From: Candidatus Woesearchaeota archaeon
GTDB taxonomy: Archaea > Nanobdellota > Nanobdellia > Woesearchaeales > JAGWAF01
Assembly (NCBI GenBank): GCA_016932755.1
Contig: JAFGCE010000056.1
Location: 1 to 11,838 of the forward strand
Direction of reading: 5' to 3'
Length of the DNA stretch: 11,838 nt
Shown: one piece after another, positions 6,136-11,838 of the stretch
Layout of the letters: every line of letters starts with the position of its first letter
Numbering within the stretch: position 1 is the stretch's first letter
Position numbers and translations under genes: made by a program
The notes under the pieces: model-generated
Database searches by the model: none
What the model was told of the DNA's origin: nothing
The model's input: only the letters and a program-made list of their open reading frames with translations

Positions 6136-6903
6136 ATGATGGACAAAAATCATAAAACATATTTTCTGGTTCCATTAGGGCTTGTCATTGCAATCATAAT
6201 CCTTGCACTGAACACAAAAGCGCCTGATGTGAACATAAGCTCAGTGCCCGGGGAGCTGAGAAACACAATCTCTGTTTCAGGCACAGGACTGGTGACTGTA
6301 GAGCCTGACGAGGCAGAAATATATGTGAACATTATCACAGAGGCAGACACTGCTGAAAAAGCACAACAGGACAATGCAGACAAGGCTGAATCTGTGAGAA
6401 ATGCGCTGATAAGGCAGGGAGTGAAGGATGATGACATGGAGACATCGTCATATTATATGTATCCCAAAACAAACTACAACAGGATAACAGGGGAAAGCGA
6501 GATTTACGGATACAGCCTTACACATGTGCTGAAGATAACAACAAAAGATGTTGGCTCAACAGGAGAGCTTGTTGACGCTGCAGTTGAAGCAGGAGCAAAC
6601 GGGCTCCAGAACATCAACTTCCAGCTTTCAGATGAGCTTAGGGACAAGACTTATGATGAAGCACTTAAGGAAGGCTCAGCAATGGCAAAGCAGAAGGCTC
6701 AGTCAATCTCTTCATCGCTCGGCGTAACGCTTGGTAATATAGTAACCATATCTGAATCAGGGGTTTCATATTCCCCTTACAGGTATTACGCGCCGATGGC
6801 TGAAATGTCAATGGATGAGAAAGCCGGAGGGGCTCCGACAGTCATTTCGCCTCAGGATGTTGAAGTCAGCGCATATGTAAGCGTTGTCTACGAGATAGAA
6901 TAA
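6136..6903 (+). CDS. SIMPL-domain (DUF541) membrane-anchored protein
   Basis: 255-residue protein of the SIMPL/DUF541 family, whose members are periplasmic or extracellular and form oligomeric rings in the bacterial examples studied; the biochemical role is unsettled. A basic start (MMDKNHK) and one hydrophobic helix (about 9-25) give a signal anchor; the rest faces outward. Family features are ISVSGTGLVTVEPDEAEI (near residues 47-64), the repeated helix rich in Ala, Glu and Gln (TAEKAQQDNADKAESV), the SLTHVLKITTKD strand, the ANGLQNINFQLSD segment, an AKQKAQSISSSLGVTLGNI helix-strand, and the closing strand VEVSAYVSVVYEI. ATG 6136 is chosen because GGAGGTG (6123-6129) sits 6 nt upstream; the frame is open further 5' (ATG 6025), but that stretch overlaps the DUF4186 gene and precedes the promoter. 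Convergent with purA. Confidence 0.88.
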   Translation: MMDKNHKTYFLVPLGLVIAIIILALNTKAPDVNISSVPGELRNTISVSGTGLVTVEPDEAEIYVNIITEADTAEKAQQDNADKAESVRNALIRQGVKDDDMETSSYYMYPKTNYNRITGESEIYGYSLTHVLKITTKDVGSTGELVDAAVEAGANGLQNINFQLSDELRDKTYDEALKEGSAMAKQKAQSISSSLGVTLGNIVTISESGVSYSPYRYYAPMAEMSMDEKAGGAPTVISPQDVEVSAYVSVVYEIE

Positions 6904-6922
6904 ATTTTTATTTTTTATTCTT
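6904..6922 (+). terminator. T-rich terminator after the SIMPL gene
   Basis: The space between the SIMPL stop and the convergent purA stop is almost pure T/A with runs of five and six T on the plus strand, typical of archaeal intrinsic termination. It lies in the 19-nt gap between converging genes. Confidence 0.5.
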
Positions 6923-8191
6923 TTATTTCTTCATTGGATTGTCAAAGAATCGGCAGTCATTTACATCTTTGCCGTAGGAAACCATTACCACAGGGCATCC
7001 GACAAGTTCTTCAATCCTTTTTACATAAGCCTGTGCGTTTGGAGTAAGGCTTCCTTCAGAAGATGTCATTTTGTCCCAGCCCGGTATTTCTTCATACTCC
7101 ACCTGCACTCTTTCAAGGACAGACCTGTCATGCAGGACCCCTTCAAGAGTCTCGAATCTTTTGCCGTCTACATGATAGGCAACGCCTATCTTCAGCTTTT
7201 CCTCTCCATTAAGTATATCTCCTTTTGTGATAAAAAGTCCGTCAAGCTCATTAACCATGATAGAATATCTCAAGACAACAGCATCAAGCCTGCCGCATCC
7301 CCTAGCCCTTCCAGTTGTAACTCCGAACTCGCTGCCTTTCTCCCTTACTTCACTCTCTTTTTCCGCTTCATATCTTGTTGGGAAAGGTCCTTCTCCGACT
7401 CTTGTTGTATATGCCTTTACAATCCCATAAGCCCTGTCTGCATTGAACGGAAGACCCTTTCTTGAGGCATTTGATGCGCTGATAAAAGGGTATGTCCCAA
7501 AGTCAACATCAAGCATCGTAGCTTGCGCCCCCTCAAAAACAATATTGTCATGCTTGTGGGCAGTCATATAGGCAACTTCATCAATAAGGAATCCCCTTAG
7601 GAAATCCCTTGACTCCCTGTATCTCTCAAACATCTCTTTTGCGGATACATCAACACCCATTACTTTATTTGCATTTCTTCGCATATCGCTTATGAAATCC
7701 TCAAAATGCGCTTCATTGAGGAACTCAACAAACCGCATGCCGACTCTTGCCATCTTGCTCACTGCAGTAGGAGTTATTCCGCTTTTTGTGCTTCCTATTT
7801 TCTTCCCTGCCTCCCTTTTTTCTTCGTCAAATCCGTCAAGCTCCCTGTGAAAGTCAAATGTTATATGTGCTCTTGCGTCAATGCCAAGATTATCAGGGGT
7901 TATCTCCAGCCCTTTTTCCCTCAGGCTTTTTATTTCCTCAACAAGCCTTGCAGCATCAAGAAACATTCCGCTTCCGTCAATATTGTATGTTCCCGGAACG
8001 CATAGTCCGCTGGGGGTAAGATGAAAGTCATACCTGTTGCCGTCCATGAAAACCTCATGCCCTGTATTGCGCCCGCCCTGCCATCTGTAGACTGCGCTCA
8101 CTTTTTCAGGAGAATTCTTTATTACTCTCACAACGCATGAGCCTTTTCCCTCATCGCCCCAATGAGTCCCTATCAAAGCTGTTCTGGTCAT
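6923..8191 (-). CDS. purA: Adenylosuccinate synthetase
   Basis: Joins IMP and aspartate using GTP to give adenylosuccinate, the first committed step to AMP. 422 residues, the long form of the family. Visible are the GTP/IMP loop GTHWGDEGKGS (8-18) with catalytic D13, catalytic H45 in NTGHEV, GSTKSGITP (133-141), FEGAQATMLDVDFGTYPF (219-236) followed by ISASNASRKG, GEGPFPTRYE (266-275), the arginine loop TTGRARGCGRLD (292-303), KGDIL (323-327) and EEIPGW (367-372). Several positions differ from common forms: HW for QW in the first loop, S18 after GKG, and NTGHE for NAGHT. D13 and H45 are kept, so activity is expected, and D13 argues against the phage 2-aminoadenylosuccinate relative PurZ. An AGAGG ribosome binding site (8201-8205) precedes the ATG; the gene starts 29 nt after guaB and is co-transcribed with it. 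Confidence 0.95.
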   Translation of the reverse strand: MTRTALIGTHWGDEGKGSCVVRVIKNSPEKVSAVYRWQGGRNTGHEVFMDGNRYDFHLTPSGLCVPGTYNIDGSGMFLDAARLVEEIKSLREKGLEITPDNLGIDARAHITFDFHRELDGFDEEKREAGKKIGSTKSGITPTAVSKMARVGMRFVEFLNEAHFEDFISDMRRNANKVMGVDVSAKEMFERYRESRDFLRGFLIDEVAYMTAHKHDNIVFEGAQATMLDVDFGTYPFISASNASRKGLPFNADRAYGIVKAYTTRVGEGPFPTRYEAEKESEVREKGSEFGVTTGRARGCGRLDAVVLRYSIMVNELDGLFITKGDILNGEEKLKIGVAYHVDGKRFETLEGVLHDRSVLERVQVEYEEIPGWDKMTSSEGSLTPNAQAYVKRIEELVGCPVVMVSYGKDVNDCRFFDNPMKK

Positions 8192-8220
8192 TTTGCATTA
8201 CCTCTTTAAGATTGAACTTT

Positions 8221-9681
8221 TTAGTGCTTGTATAACTGCATGTTATGAATGTCCCCTACTATCCCCTGAGATGCTGGAGACATTAATTCAATGACTGCTT
8301 TTTCCCTGAATTCATCAAGATTTCTGGACCCAGCATTGCTTAACGCAGCTTTTATTTTGTTTAAGTCTTTTTCAAGAATTGGCTTTAGCCTTCCCCAGTA
8401 TTCTGTTCTTCCTTCTTCCCCTTCTGTGAAGAATGTTCTTCTGCTTTGGCTGTATCTTTCATAATTCCTGGCTCTTTCCGAACCTTCCCCCCATGTCGCT
8501 ACAAAAGCCATTTTTGTTTCATCCTGTGTTTGTTTTCCTTTAGCATCGTATTTCTCTCCTGCAGCCTCATAGAAATGATTAAAGTATCCTCCAGCCATGA
8601 CAGCATCCGCTATAGTCAAGGCAATTATGAAATCAGCAGCTGAGGCAGCCCCTCCATCCCAAACAAGAGGAACATACCTTCCTGTTTTTTTTAAGAAAGC
8701 CTTTCTTGCATTATCGCAGTCTACCAAAGCAGCCATCGGAGCCCTTCCTACTGCTTTTTCCCTTTTTGTGGTGCATATAGAGCCTGAAGACATGCCTAAT
8801 TTAACTATGTCAGCTCCTGCTTCCATTAAGTACATTGCTCCGTCATAGGTTACTACATTCCCTCCGCAGATAGGGACGCCTTCAAACGCAGAATTTGATT
8901 TGTAGTCTCTTATCAGGTTTCCTGCAAACTCATTATACCCATCTGATGTGTCAATAACTATCAGGTTGACACCAGCTTCTATGTTTGCTGCAACCCTGTC
9001 CTGCCATCCTTTATGCGTTGATATTGCAGCCCCTACTTTTATGTCTTCAATATCCTGCTTGAATGCAAGCTTTACAAGCCTTCCCAGGCTGTCAATAACG
9101 ACAAGATATTTTTTGTCATTATCACGGAATATTTTCTTTACTTCACCGACTGTTAGATTAGGATTTTCACTGTATCCTATCTGGCTTGTTCCTTTATTGA
9201 AGGGTATCATTACAGAAGTTACCAGCTCATCCAGCCCTTTTCCCATGTTCCAGTATCTTTCCTGCGTGAACATTCCCAGGAATTTTCTGTATTTATCAAC
9301 AACAGGAATTGTAGAGTGCCCGTGCTGCTCTAATTTTTCAACAACTGCCCTTATTGTTTCAGAATCATAAGCGATTATAGGGTCTTCAACAAATTCCATT
9401 TCACAGCTCTTTGCTTTTTTTACAATCCCTGCCTGCTCTTCAACCGGCAGCTTGTTAGGCAAAACCCCAACGCCCCCTCTTCTTCCTAAGGATAAGACCA
9501 TCTCGTATCCTGTGACAGACATCATTGCAGCGCTAAAAAGAGGTATTTTTGCCTTGATGCCTGCAAGGTTAGTTTCCAGGATTATCTTGTCAATAGTGCA
9601 TCCTTCTGTTGTCAGGCTGTCAGGCAAAAGTGAGAATTCGCTGAAAGTTGTTGCTGGCGTCCAGATAATATTTTTAGCCAT
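8221..9681 (-). CDS. guaB: IMP dehydrogenase
   Basis: Oxidises IMP to XMP with NAD+, the committed step to GMP. 486 residues: N-terminal barrel part (SAAMMSVTGYEM, GRRGGVGVLPNK), two CBS domains inserted at about 98-150 and 154-213, then the barrel again. Catalytic Cys303 sits in GMSSGSICTTKRE, where nearly all IMP dehydrogenases have GIGPGSICTTR; IMP phosphate contact WDGG is at 341-344, AVMAGGYF at 360-367, and the mobile flap reads WGEGSERARNYERY (397-410) with the R409-Y410 pair used for water activation, then EGEEG (420-424). GMSSG and WGEGSxRARN replace the standard GIGPG and YRGMGS, placing it in a divergent subgroup that I recall from some anaerobic bacteria. GMP reductase is less likely because of the CBS domains and R-Y flap. 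A TATA box about 27 nt before the ATG indicates a leaderless message. First gene of guaB-purA. Confidence 0.93.
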   Translation of the reverse strand: MAKNIIWTPATTFSEFSLLPDSLTTEGCTIDKIILETNLAGIKAKIPLFSAAMMSVTGYEMVLSLGRRGGVGVLPNKLPVEEQAGIVKKAKSCEMEFVEDPIIAYDSETIRAVVEKLEQHGHSTIPVVDKYRKFLGMFTQERYWNMGKGLDELVTSVMIPFNKGTSQIGYSENPNLTVGEVKKIFRDNDKKYLVVIDSLGRLVKLAFKQDIEDIKVGAAISTHKGWQDRVAANIEAGVNLIVIDTSDGYNEFAGNLIRDYKSNSAFEGVPICGGNVVTYDGAMYLMEAGADIVKLGMSSGSICTTKREKAVGRAPMAALVDCDNARKAFLKKTGRYVPLVWDGGAASAADFIIALTIADAVMAGGYFNHFYEAAGEKYDAKGKQTQDETKMAFVATWGEGSERARNYERYSQSRRTFFTEGEEGRTEYWGRLKPILEKDLNKIKAALSNAGSRNLDEFREKAVIELMSPASQGIVGDIHNMQLYKH

Positions 9682-9695
9682 AGTTTTTGGATGTA

Positions 9696-9724
9696 CTTGT
9701 CCACTTTATATATTTTTCTTGTCC
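9696..9724 (-). promoter_or_regulatory. guaB-purA promoter with flanking direct repeats
   Basis: Minus-strand TATATAAA (9705-9712) is centred 27.5 nt before the guaB ATG. It is flanked by two copies of the heptamer CTTGTCC (plus strand, 9696-9702 and 9718-9724), same orientation, 22 bp apart, about two helical turns. A repressor bound to both would cover the TATA box; an operator role is inferred from position only. Confidence 0.5.
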
Positions 9725-9732
9725 GAATCAGT

Positions 9733-9763
9733 GATAAAAAAATAAAGAATAAAAAAGAAAAAG
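9733..9763 (-). terminator. T-rich terminator after the Hel308 region
   Basis: On the minus strand this stretch is nearly all T with runs of five to seven, directly after the second copy of the Hel308 tail and its TGA (9766-9768). It should stop transcripts from the helicase gene before the guaB promoter. Confidence 0.5.
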
Positions 9764-9765
9764 CG

Positions 9766-9819
9766 TCAGAATTTTTCCAAGCTCAGCTGCCCTTTTCTCC
9801 CTAATCCTTTAGAAAAGTA
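9766..9819 (-). pseudogene. Second copy of the Hel308 C-terminal tail
   Basis: The minus strand encodes YFSKGLGRKGQLSLEKF followed by TGA, whose last ten residues (RKGQLSLEKF) equal the true Hel308 end at 9865-9894. The stop codons are 99 nt apart, so both copies are in one frame, separated by two stops (TAG 9865-9867, TAA 9820-9822). There is no start codon. Most likely a remnant of a tandem duplication of the gene's 3' end, or the older end of the gene displaced by an inserted one. Confidence 0.6.
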
Positions 9820-9839
9820 TTAGAATTCCAAAACCATAA

Positions 9840-9858
9840 GTGAGGCATAAAGCCTCAC
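9840..9858 (-). repeat. Inverted repeat just after the Hel308 stop
   Basis: GTGAGGC (9840-9846) and GCCTCAC (9852-9858) form a perfect 7-bp stem with a 5-nt loop ATAAA. It begins six bases beyond the helicase TAG stop and lies between the two copies of the gene's tail. It could be a 3'-end RNA hairpin; no T-run follows closely, so it is not a classical terminator. Confidence 0.6.
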
Positions 9859-9864
9859 GATGAG

Positions 9865-11436
9865 CTAGAATTTTTCAAGGCTCAGCTGCCCCTTCCTTCT
9901 TCCTTTTGGAATCTCAATTTCTTCCCTGTTTACTTTTTCGCCAAGCTGCTCCTTGACTTTTACAGCAACTTTCGGGCCGAGAATCTTTGAAAGCTCGGCA
10001 AGCTGCGCTTTCCTTACATCCCCAATTGTCTTTATCCTGTTCCTGAATAAAGCCCTTGCCCTGACTCTTCCGACATTCTCAAGCTTAAGCAAAGGCAGAA
10101 GCTCCTCTTTAACTCCATATTTCAGCCTGAACCTTGCCTTTCTTATCTCCTTAATCAGATCCTTGAAATTAAGTATTCTTGCAATCTCCTCAGAGCAGTA
10201 AAGAAGCCAGTCTCCAATGCCGAGCTTAACCCTTATCTCGCCAGGCCTTATGTTGTATTCCTCAAGCAAATCCTCCTCTGTTTTTTCCTCAGCCCAGTCA
10301 TTGAACATCAGGGCTGTCTTTATTGACTCAAGATAATCCTCGTATTCAGGCTCATAGACAGAAGGCTCGTTCTCAAGCAAATAGGCTTCATATTCTGCAG
10401 ACTTTTCCTGAATTAATTCAAATTCTTTTACCCGTACACTAAGCCTGGGCCTCATCTCAAGTGTTGCTGAAATAACCTGCAAAAATGAAAATGTCTTAAG
10501 CACCTTAAGCGAAGCAGCCTTCTGCAGTGCGAGGATAATCTTTCTTGCTGTCAGCGGGTCTATGTAAAGCTGTGAAACCCTTTTTCCAAGCATTGTTGCC
10601 TTGAAGCTGTCTTCATCCATCTTGTCTGCTGACACAAAATCATTTCCTCCTGAACTGCTTTTGATGAATTCCCAGTCCTCCAGCAGGCGGAGCATCCTGT
10701 TTATTTTTTCCTCAAGCTCAGCCATGTCCCTGAACTGGTAAGCCCAGAATGTTCTCCCAAAAAAACCCATTATTTCCTCTCTTGAGCCTACAAACTCTGT
10801 TGCAATCAGGCTTAGCAGCGAGCTCCTGAGCACAGGCTCAACAGCAAGCTTTGAGAATATGTCTTCAGGCTCGCCAAGAATATACCTTTCGTGAATCTCA
10901 TTTTTTTCCGGCTCTGTTTTGGCGATGATTATTGCCTCGCCGTATTTGTCAAACCTGGGCCTTCCTGCCCTGCCAGCCATCTGCAGGTATTCAAGGACAG
11001 GGATATAGCTCATCCCGAATTTTCCGCCGTATCTCTTCAGGTCCTTAATCAAAGCCCGGAATGCAGGAAGGTCAACTCCTGCAGCCAGTGTCGGTGTGCA
11101 GCAAATTATTTTTACTGTTCCCTCCCTGAAGGAATTTTCAATAATCTCCCTCTGCTTCTGGGTCAAGCCTGCGTGGTGGAAAGCAACGCCTTTCTTTACG
11201 CACCTTGCCAGCCTTTCGCACTGCTGTGTGGGGCGGGCAAGAACATTGAGTATCTTCTCTGAAATCTCCTCAAGCTCCTTTGTTGATTTTAATTTCTTTG
11301 AAATTTCCTCAGCCTGCTTTTCAGCAGACCTTTTTGTATTTACAAAAACAAGCGCCTGCTTCTCCCTGCCTATTGTGTCAAGCGCGATATCTATAACAGA
11401 ATCTCCGGTTTCCTGCTTTATTTCTGTTTTCTGCAT
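9865..11436 (-). CDS. hel308: Hel308-family helicase, C-terminal half (RecA2 to tail)
   Basis: Hel308 is a superfamily 2 3'-5' DNA helicase acting at stalled forks. Here only the second half is encoded: 523 residues against about 700 for the family. Motif IV ALVFVNTKR is at 28-36, IVa GVAFHHAGL at 83-91, V TPTLAAGVDLPA at 114-125 and VI QMAGRAGRP at 152-160, then winged-helix and ratchet domains and the helix-hairpin-helix region (about 451-500). RecA1 with Walker A and DExH motifs is missing, so this polypeptide cannot hydrolyse ATP alone. It ends GQLSLEKF; QLSLEKF fits the QxxLxxF part of a PCNA-binding box. The ATG falls in the linker between the motor domains; an in-frame TGA lies four codons upstream (TGA, three codons, AAA, ATG), and only 185 nt separate it from tRNA-Ile, too little for RecA1. 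Either a natural split gene or a truncation. Confidence 0.88.
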   Translation of the reverse strand: MQKTEIKQETGDSVIDIALDTIGREKQALVFVNTKRSAEKQAEEISKKLKSTKELEEISEKILNVLARPTQQCERLARCVKKGVAFHHAGLTQKQREIIENSFREGTVKIICCTPTLAAGVDLPAFRALIKDLKRYGGKFGMSYIPVLEYLQMAGRAGRPRFDKYGEAIIIAKTEPEKNEIHERYILGEPEDIFSKLAVEPVLRSSLLSLIATEFVGSREEIMGFFGRTFWAYQFRDMAELEEKINRMLRLLEDWEFIKSSSGGNDFVSADKMDEDSFKATMLGKRVSQLYIDPLTARKIILALQKAASLKVLKTFSFLQVISATLEMRPRLSVRVKEFELIQEKSAEYEAYLLENEPSVYEPEYEDYLESIKTALMFNDWAEEKTEEDLLEEYNIRPGEIRVKLGIGDWLLYCSEEIARILNFKDLIKEIRKARFRLKYGVKEELLPLLKLENVGRVRARALFRNRIKTIGDVRKAQLAELSKILGPKVAVKVKEQLGEKVNREEIEIPKGRRKGQLSLEKF

Positions 11437-11451
11437 TTTAGAAGAAAATCA

Positions 11452-11554
11452 GCCATCCAATCTCAGAATCCTTGCCTGGTCGATGAGAATCTTGGTTCTC
11501 AATGCATCACTCCCCGAAGAGAGCTTCCAAACTCGAATTTGCCTGTCGGATGGC
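11452..11554 (-). ncRNA. Candidate structured RNA or structured 5' leader of the Hel308 half gene
   Basis: No protein frame and no RNA family recognised. On the minus strand, GCCAUCC and GGAUGGC (11548-11554 with 11452-11458) close a 7-bp stem around three hairpins in a row: CAAA-UUCGAG-UUUG (11528-11541), CUCUC-UUCG-GGGAG (11510-11523), a stable cUUCGg tetraloop type, and UGAGAA-CCAAGA-UUCUCA (11484-11501). Two similar segments, CATCCGACAGGCAA (11539-11552) and CATCGACCAGGCAA (11473-11486), lie at both sides. A TATA-like box at 11585-11597 would start transcription near 11565, just before the closing stem. The element ends about 15 nt before the Hel308 ATG, so it is either a free small RNA or an untranslated leader. 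By-eye folding only. Confidence 0.5.
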
Positions 11555-11584
11555 ATATGCTGTTATCAGCAAAGTTGCTTGTGT

Positions 11585-11597
11585 ATTTTAAATATAT
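11585..11597 (-). promoter_or_regulatory. TATA-like box before the structured element and Hel308 half gene
   Basis: The minus strand reads ATATATTTAAAAT, centred at 11591, predicting a start near 11565. That is about 130 nt before the helicase ATG, a long leader compared with the leaderless genes elsewhere in the window. Confidence 0.5.
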
Positions 11598-11618
11598 TGT
11601 GGTTTTTTCAGAATAAAA

Positions 11619-11696
11619 TGGTGGCCCCGCCGAGATTTGAACTCGGGACCTTACGATTATCAGTCGTACGCTCCAGCCAGGCTAAGCTACGGGGCC
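11619..11696 (-). tRNA. tRNA-Ile(GAT) with encoded CCA
   Basis: Cloverleaf by eye: acceptor GGCCCCG/CGGGGCC, D arm GCTT-loop-GAGC with GG, anticodon stem TACGA/TCGTA with loop CTGATAA and anticodon GAT (11659-11661), variable loop AGGTC, T stem CCGAG/CTCGG with loop TTCAAAT, discriminator A. No intron; 75 nt, and CCA is encoded at 11619-11621, unlike the other two tRNAs in the window. It follows tRNA-Asn after 9 nt and is probably processed from the same transcript. Confidence 0.96.
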
Positions 11697-11705
11697 GCTT
11701 TAAAA

Positions 11706-11778
11706 CGCCTCCAACCAGACTCGAACTGGTGACCTTGGGATTAACAGTCCCACGCTCTACCTACTAAGCTATGGAGGC
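11706..11778 (-). tRNA. tRNA-Asn(GTT)
   Basis: Cloverleaf by eye: acceptor GCCTCCA/TGGAGGC, D arm GCTT-AGTAGGTA-GAGC, anticodon stem TGGGA/TCCCA with loop CTGTTAA and anticodon GTT (11743-11745), variable loop AGGTC, T stem ACCAG/CTGGT with loop TTCGAGT, discriminator G. 73 nt, no intron, no encoded CCA. First gene of the Asn-Ile pair. Confidence 0.96.
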
Positions 11779-11795
11779 ATAAATCATTATTCTGG

Positions 11796-11815
11796 ATTTA
11801 TATGCCATTTAAATA
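11796..11815 (-). promoter_or_regulatory. TATA-like elements before the tRNA-Asn/tRNA-Ile pair
   Basis: Two candidates lie upstream of tRNA-Asn on the minus strand: ATATAAAT (11796-11803), rather close to the tRNA, and TATTTAAAT (11807-11815), whose spacing would give a leader of about seven bases. The second spacing is the more usual for archaeal tRNA genes. The choice is not decided by the sequence. Confidence 0.35.
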
Positions 11816-11838
11816 ATTTGTGCTTATATAGGAATTTG

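Noticed and set aside
6923..8191. PurZ (2-aminoadenylosuccinate synthetase of base-Z phages)
   Set aside because: The GDEGKG catalytic aspartate (D13) is kept, and the gene sits behind a cellular guaB.
8948..9370. 140-codon plus-strand ORF inside guaB
   Set aside because: It is antisense to a well-conserved enzyme and Ser/Thr-rich, as expected of a reverse-frame shadow.
11452..11520. C/D box or H/ACA guide RNA in the same element
   Set aside because: GTGATGC and CTGA resemble boxes C and D, but the C box is imperfect, no terminal stem joins them, and no ACA tail follows a pseudouridylation-type hairpin.
11452..11554. Structured element as a 5S rRNA, because of a TTTGGAAGCTC-like segment
   Set aside because: It is only about 103 nt, the GGAAG segment sits too close to the 5' end, and the three-hairpin layout does not fit the 5S helices.
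9865..11580. Intein or simple frameshift to explain the missing Hel308 N-terminal half
   Set aside because: No intein motifs are present in the ORF, an in-frame TGA precedes the ATG, and too little sequence remains before the tRNA to hold RecA1 in any frame.
11096..11767. Long plus-strand ORF across the helicase start and the tRNA genes
   Set aside because: It is antisense to the helicase, runs through both tRNAs and the structured element, and has no recognisable protein features; a shadow frame.

Overview
The window looks like a piece of a small-genome archaeal chromosome, most probably from a DPANN lineage (Woesearchaeota or Pacearchaeota type); the lineage is an inference. The archaeal assignment rests on an ATP-dependent DNA ligase, a Hel308-family helicase C-terminal half, a tRNA with a short intron in the canonical 37/38 position, and TATA boxes placed about 26 nt before many start codons, the pattern of leaderless archaeal transcripts. 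Genes are tightly packed, several overlap by 4 nt, and no gap exceeds about 190 nt.

Layout. 2-1303 (+): 3' part of an ATP-dependent DNA ligase, followed by a Gln/Pro-rich membrane protein (1311-1805, +) that ends 5 nt from a convergent lipoprotein gene (1811-2218, -). 2274-2359 (-): tRNA-Arg(GCG) with a 12-nt intron; its first base is the last base of the stop codon of the preceding gene. 2359-4564 (-): three overlapping genes encoding a PHP-domain protein, a CDP-alcohol phosphatidyltransferase and a second PHP-domain protein, probably a phospholipid headgroup unit. 4601-5221 (-): MnmC-like methyltransferase, divergent from a small membrane protein (5274-5630, +) around one palindromic TATA box. 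5681-6052 (+): DUF4186 protein. 6136-6903 (+): SIMPL-domain protein. 6923-9681 (-): guaB-purA pair, the two enzymes that draw IMP toward GMP and AMP. 9865-11436 (-): C-terminal half of a Hel308 helicase with no first RecA domain. 11437-11600: a probable structured RNA or leader. 11619-11778 (-): tRNA-Ile(GAT) and tRNA-Asn(GTT).

Points deserving most attention: the Hel308 gene that begins at the linker between its two motor domains; the folded element directly upstream of it; a second copy of its C-terminal PCNA-box-like tail 99 nt downstream of the real one; the PHP/CDP-alcohol phosphatidyltransferase/PHP trio ending in a tRNA; the exactly symmetric bidirectional promoter at 5244-5251; and the guaB-purA promoter flanked by a 7-bp direct repeat. 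No CRISPR array, insertion sequence, integrase or rRNA was seen.
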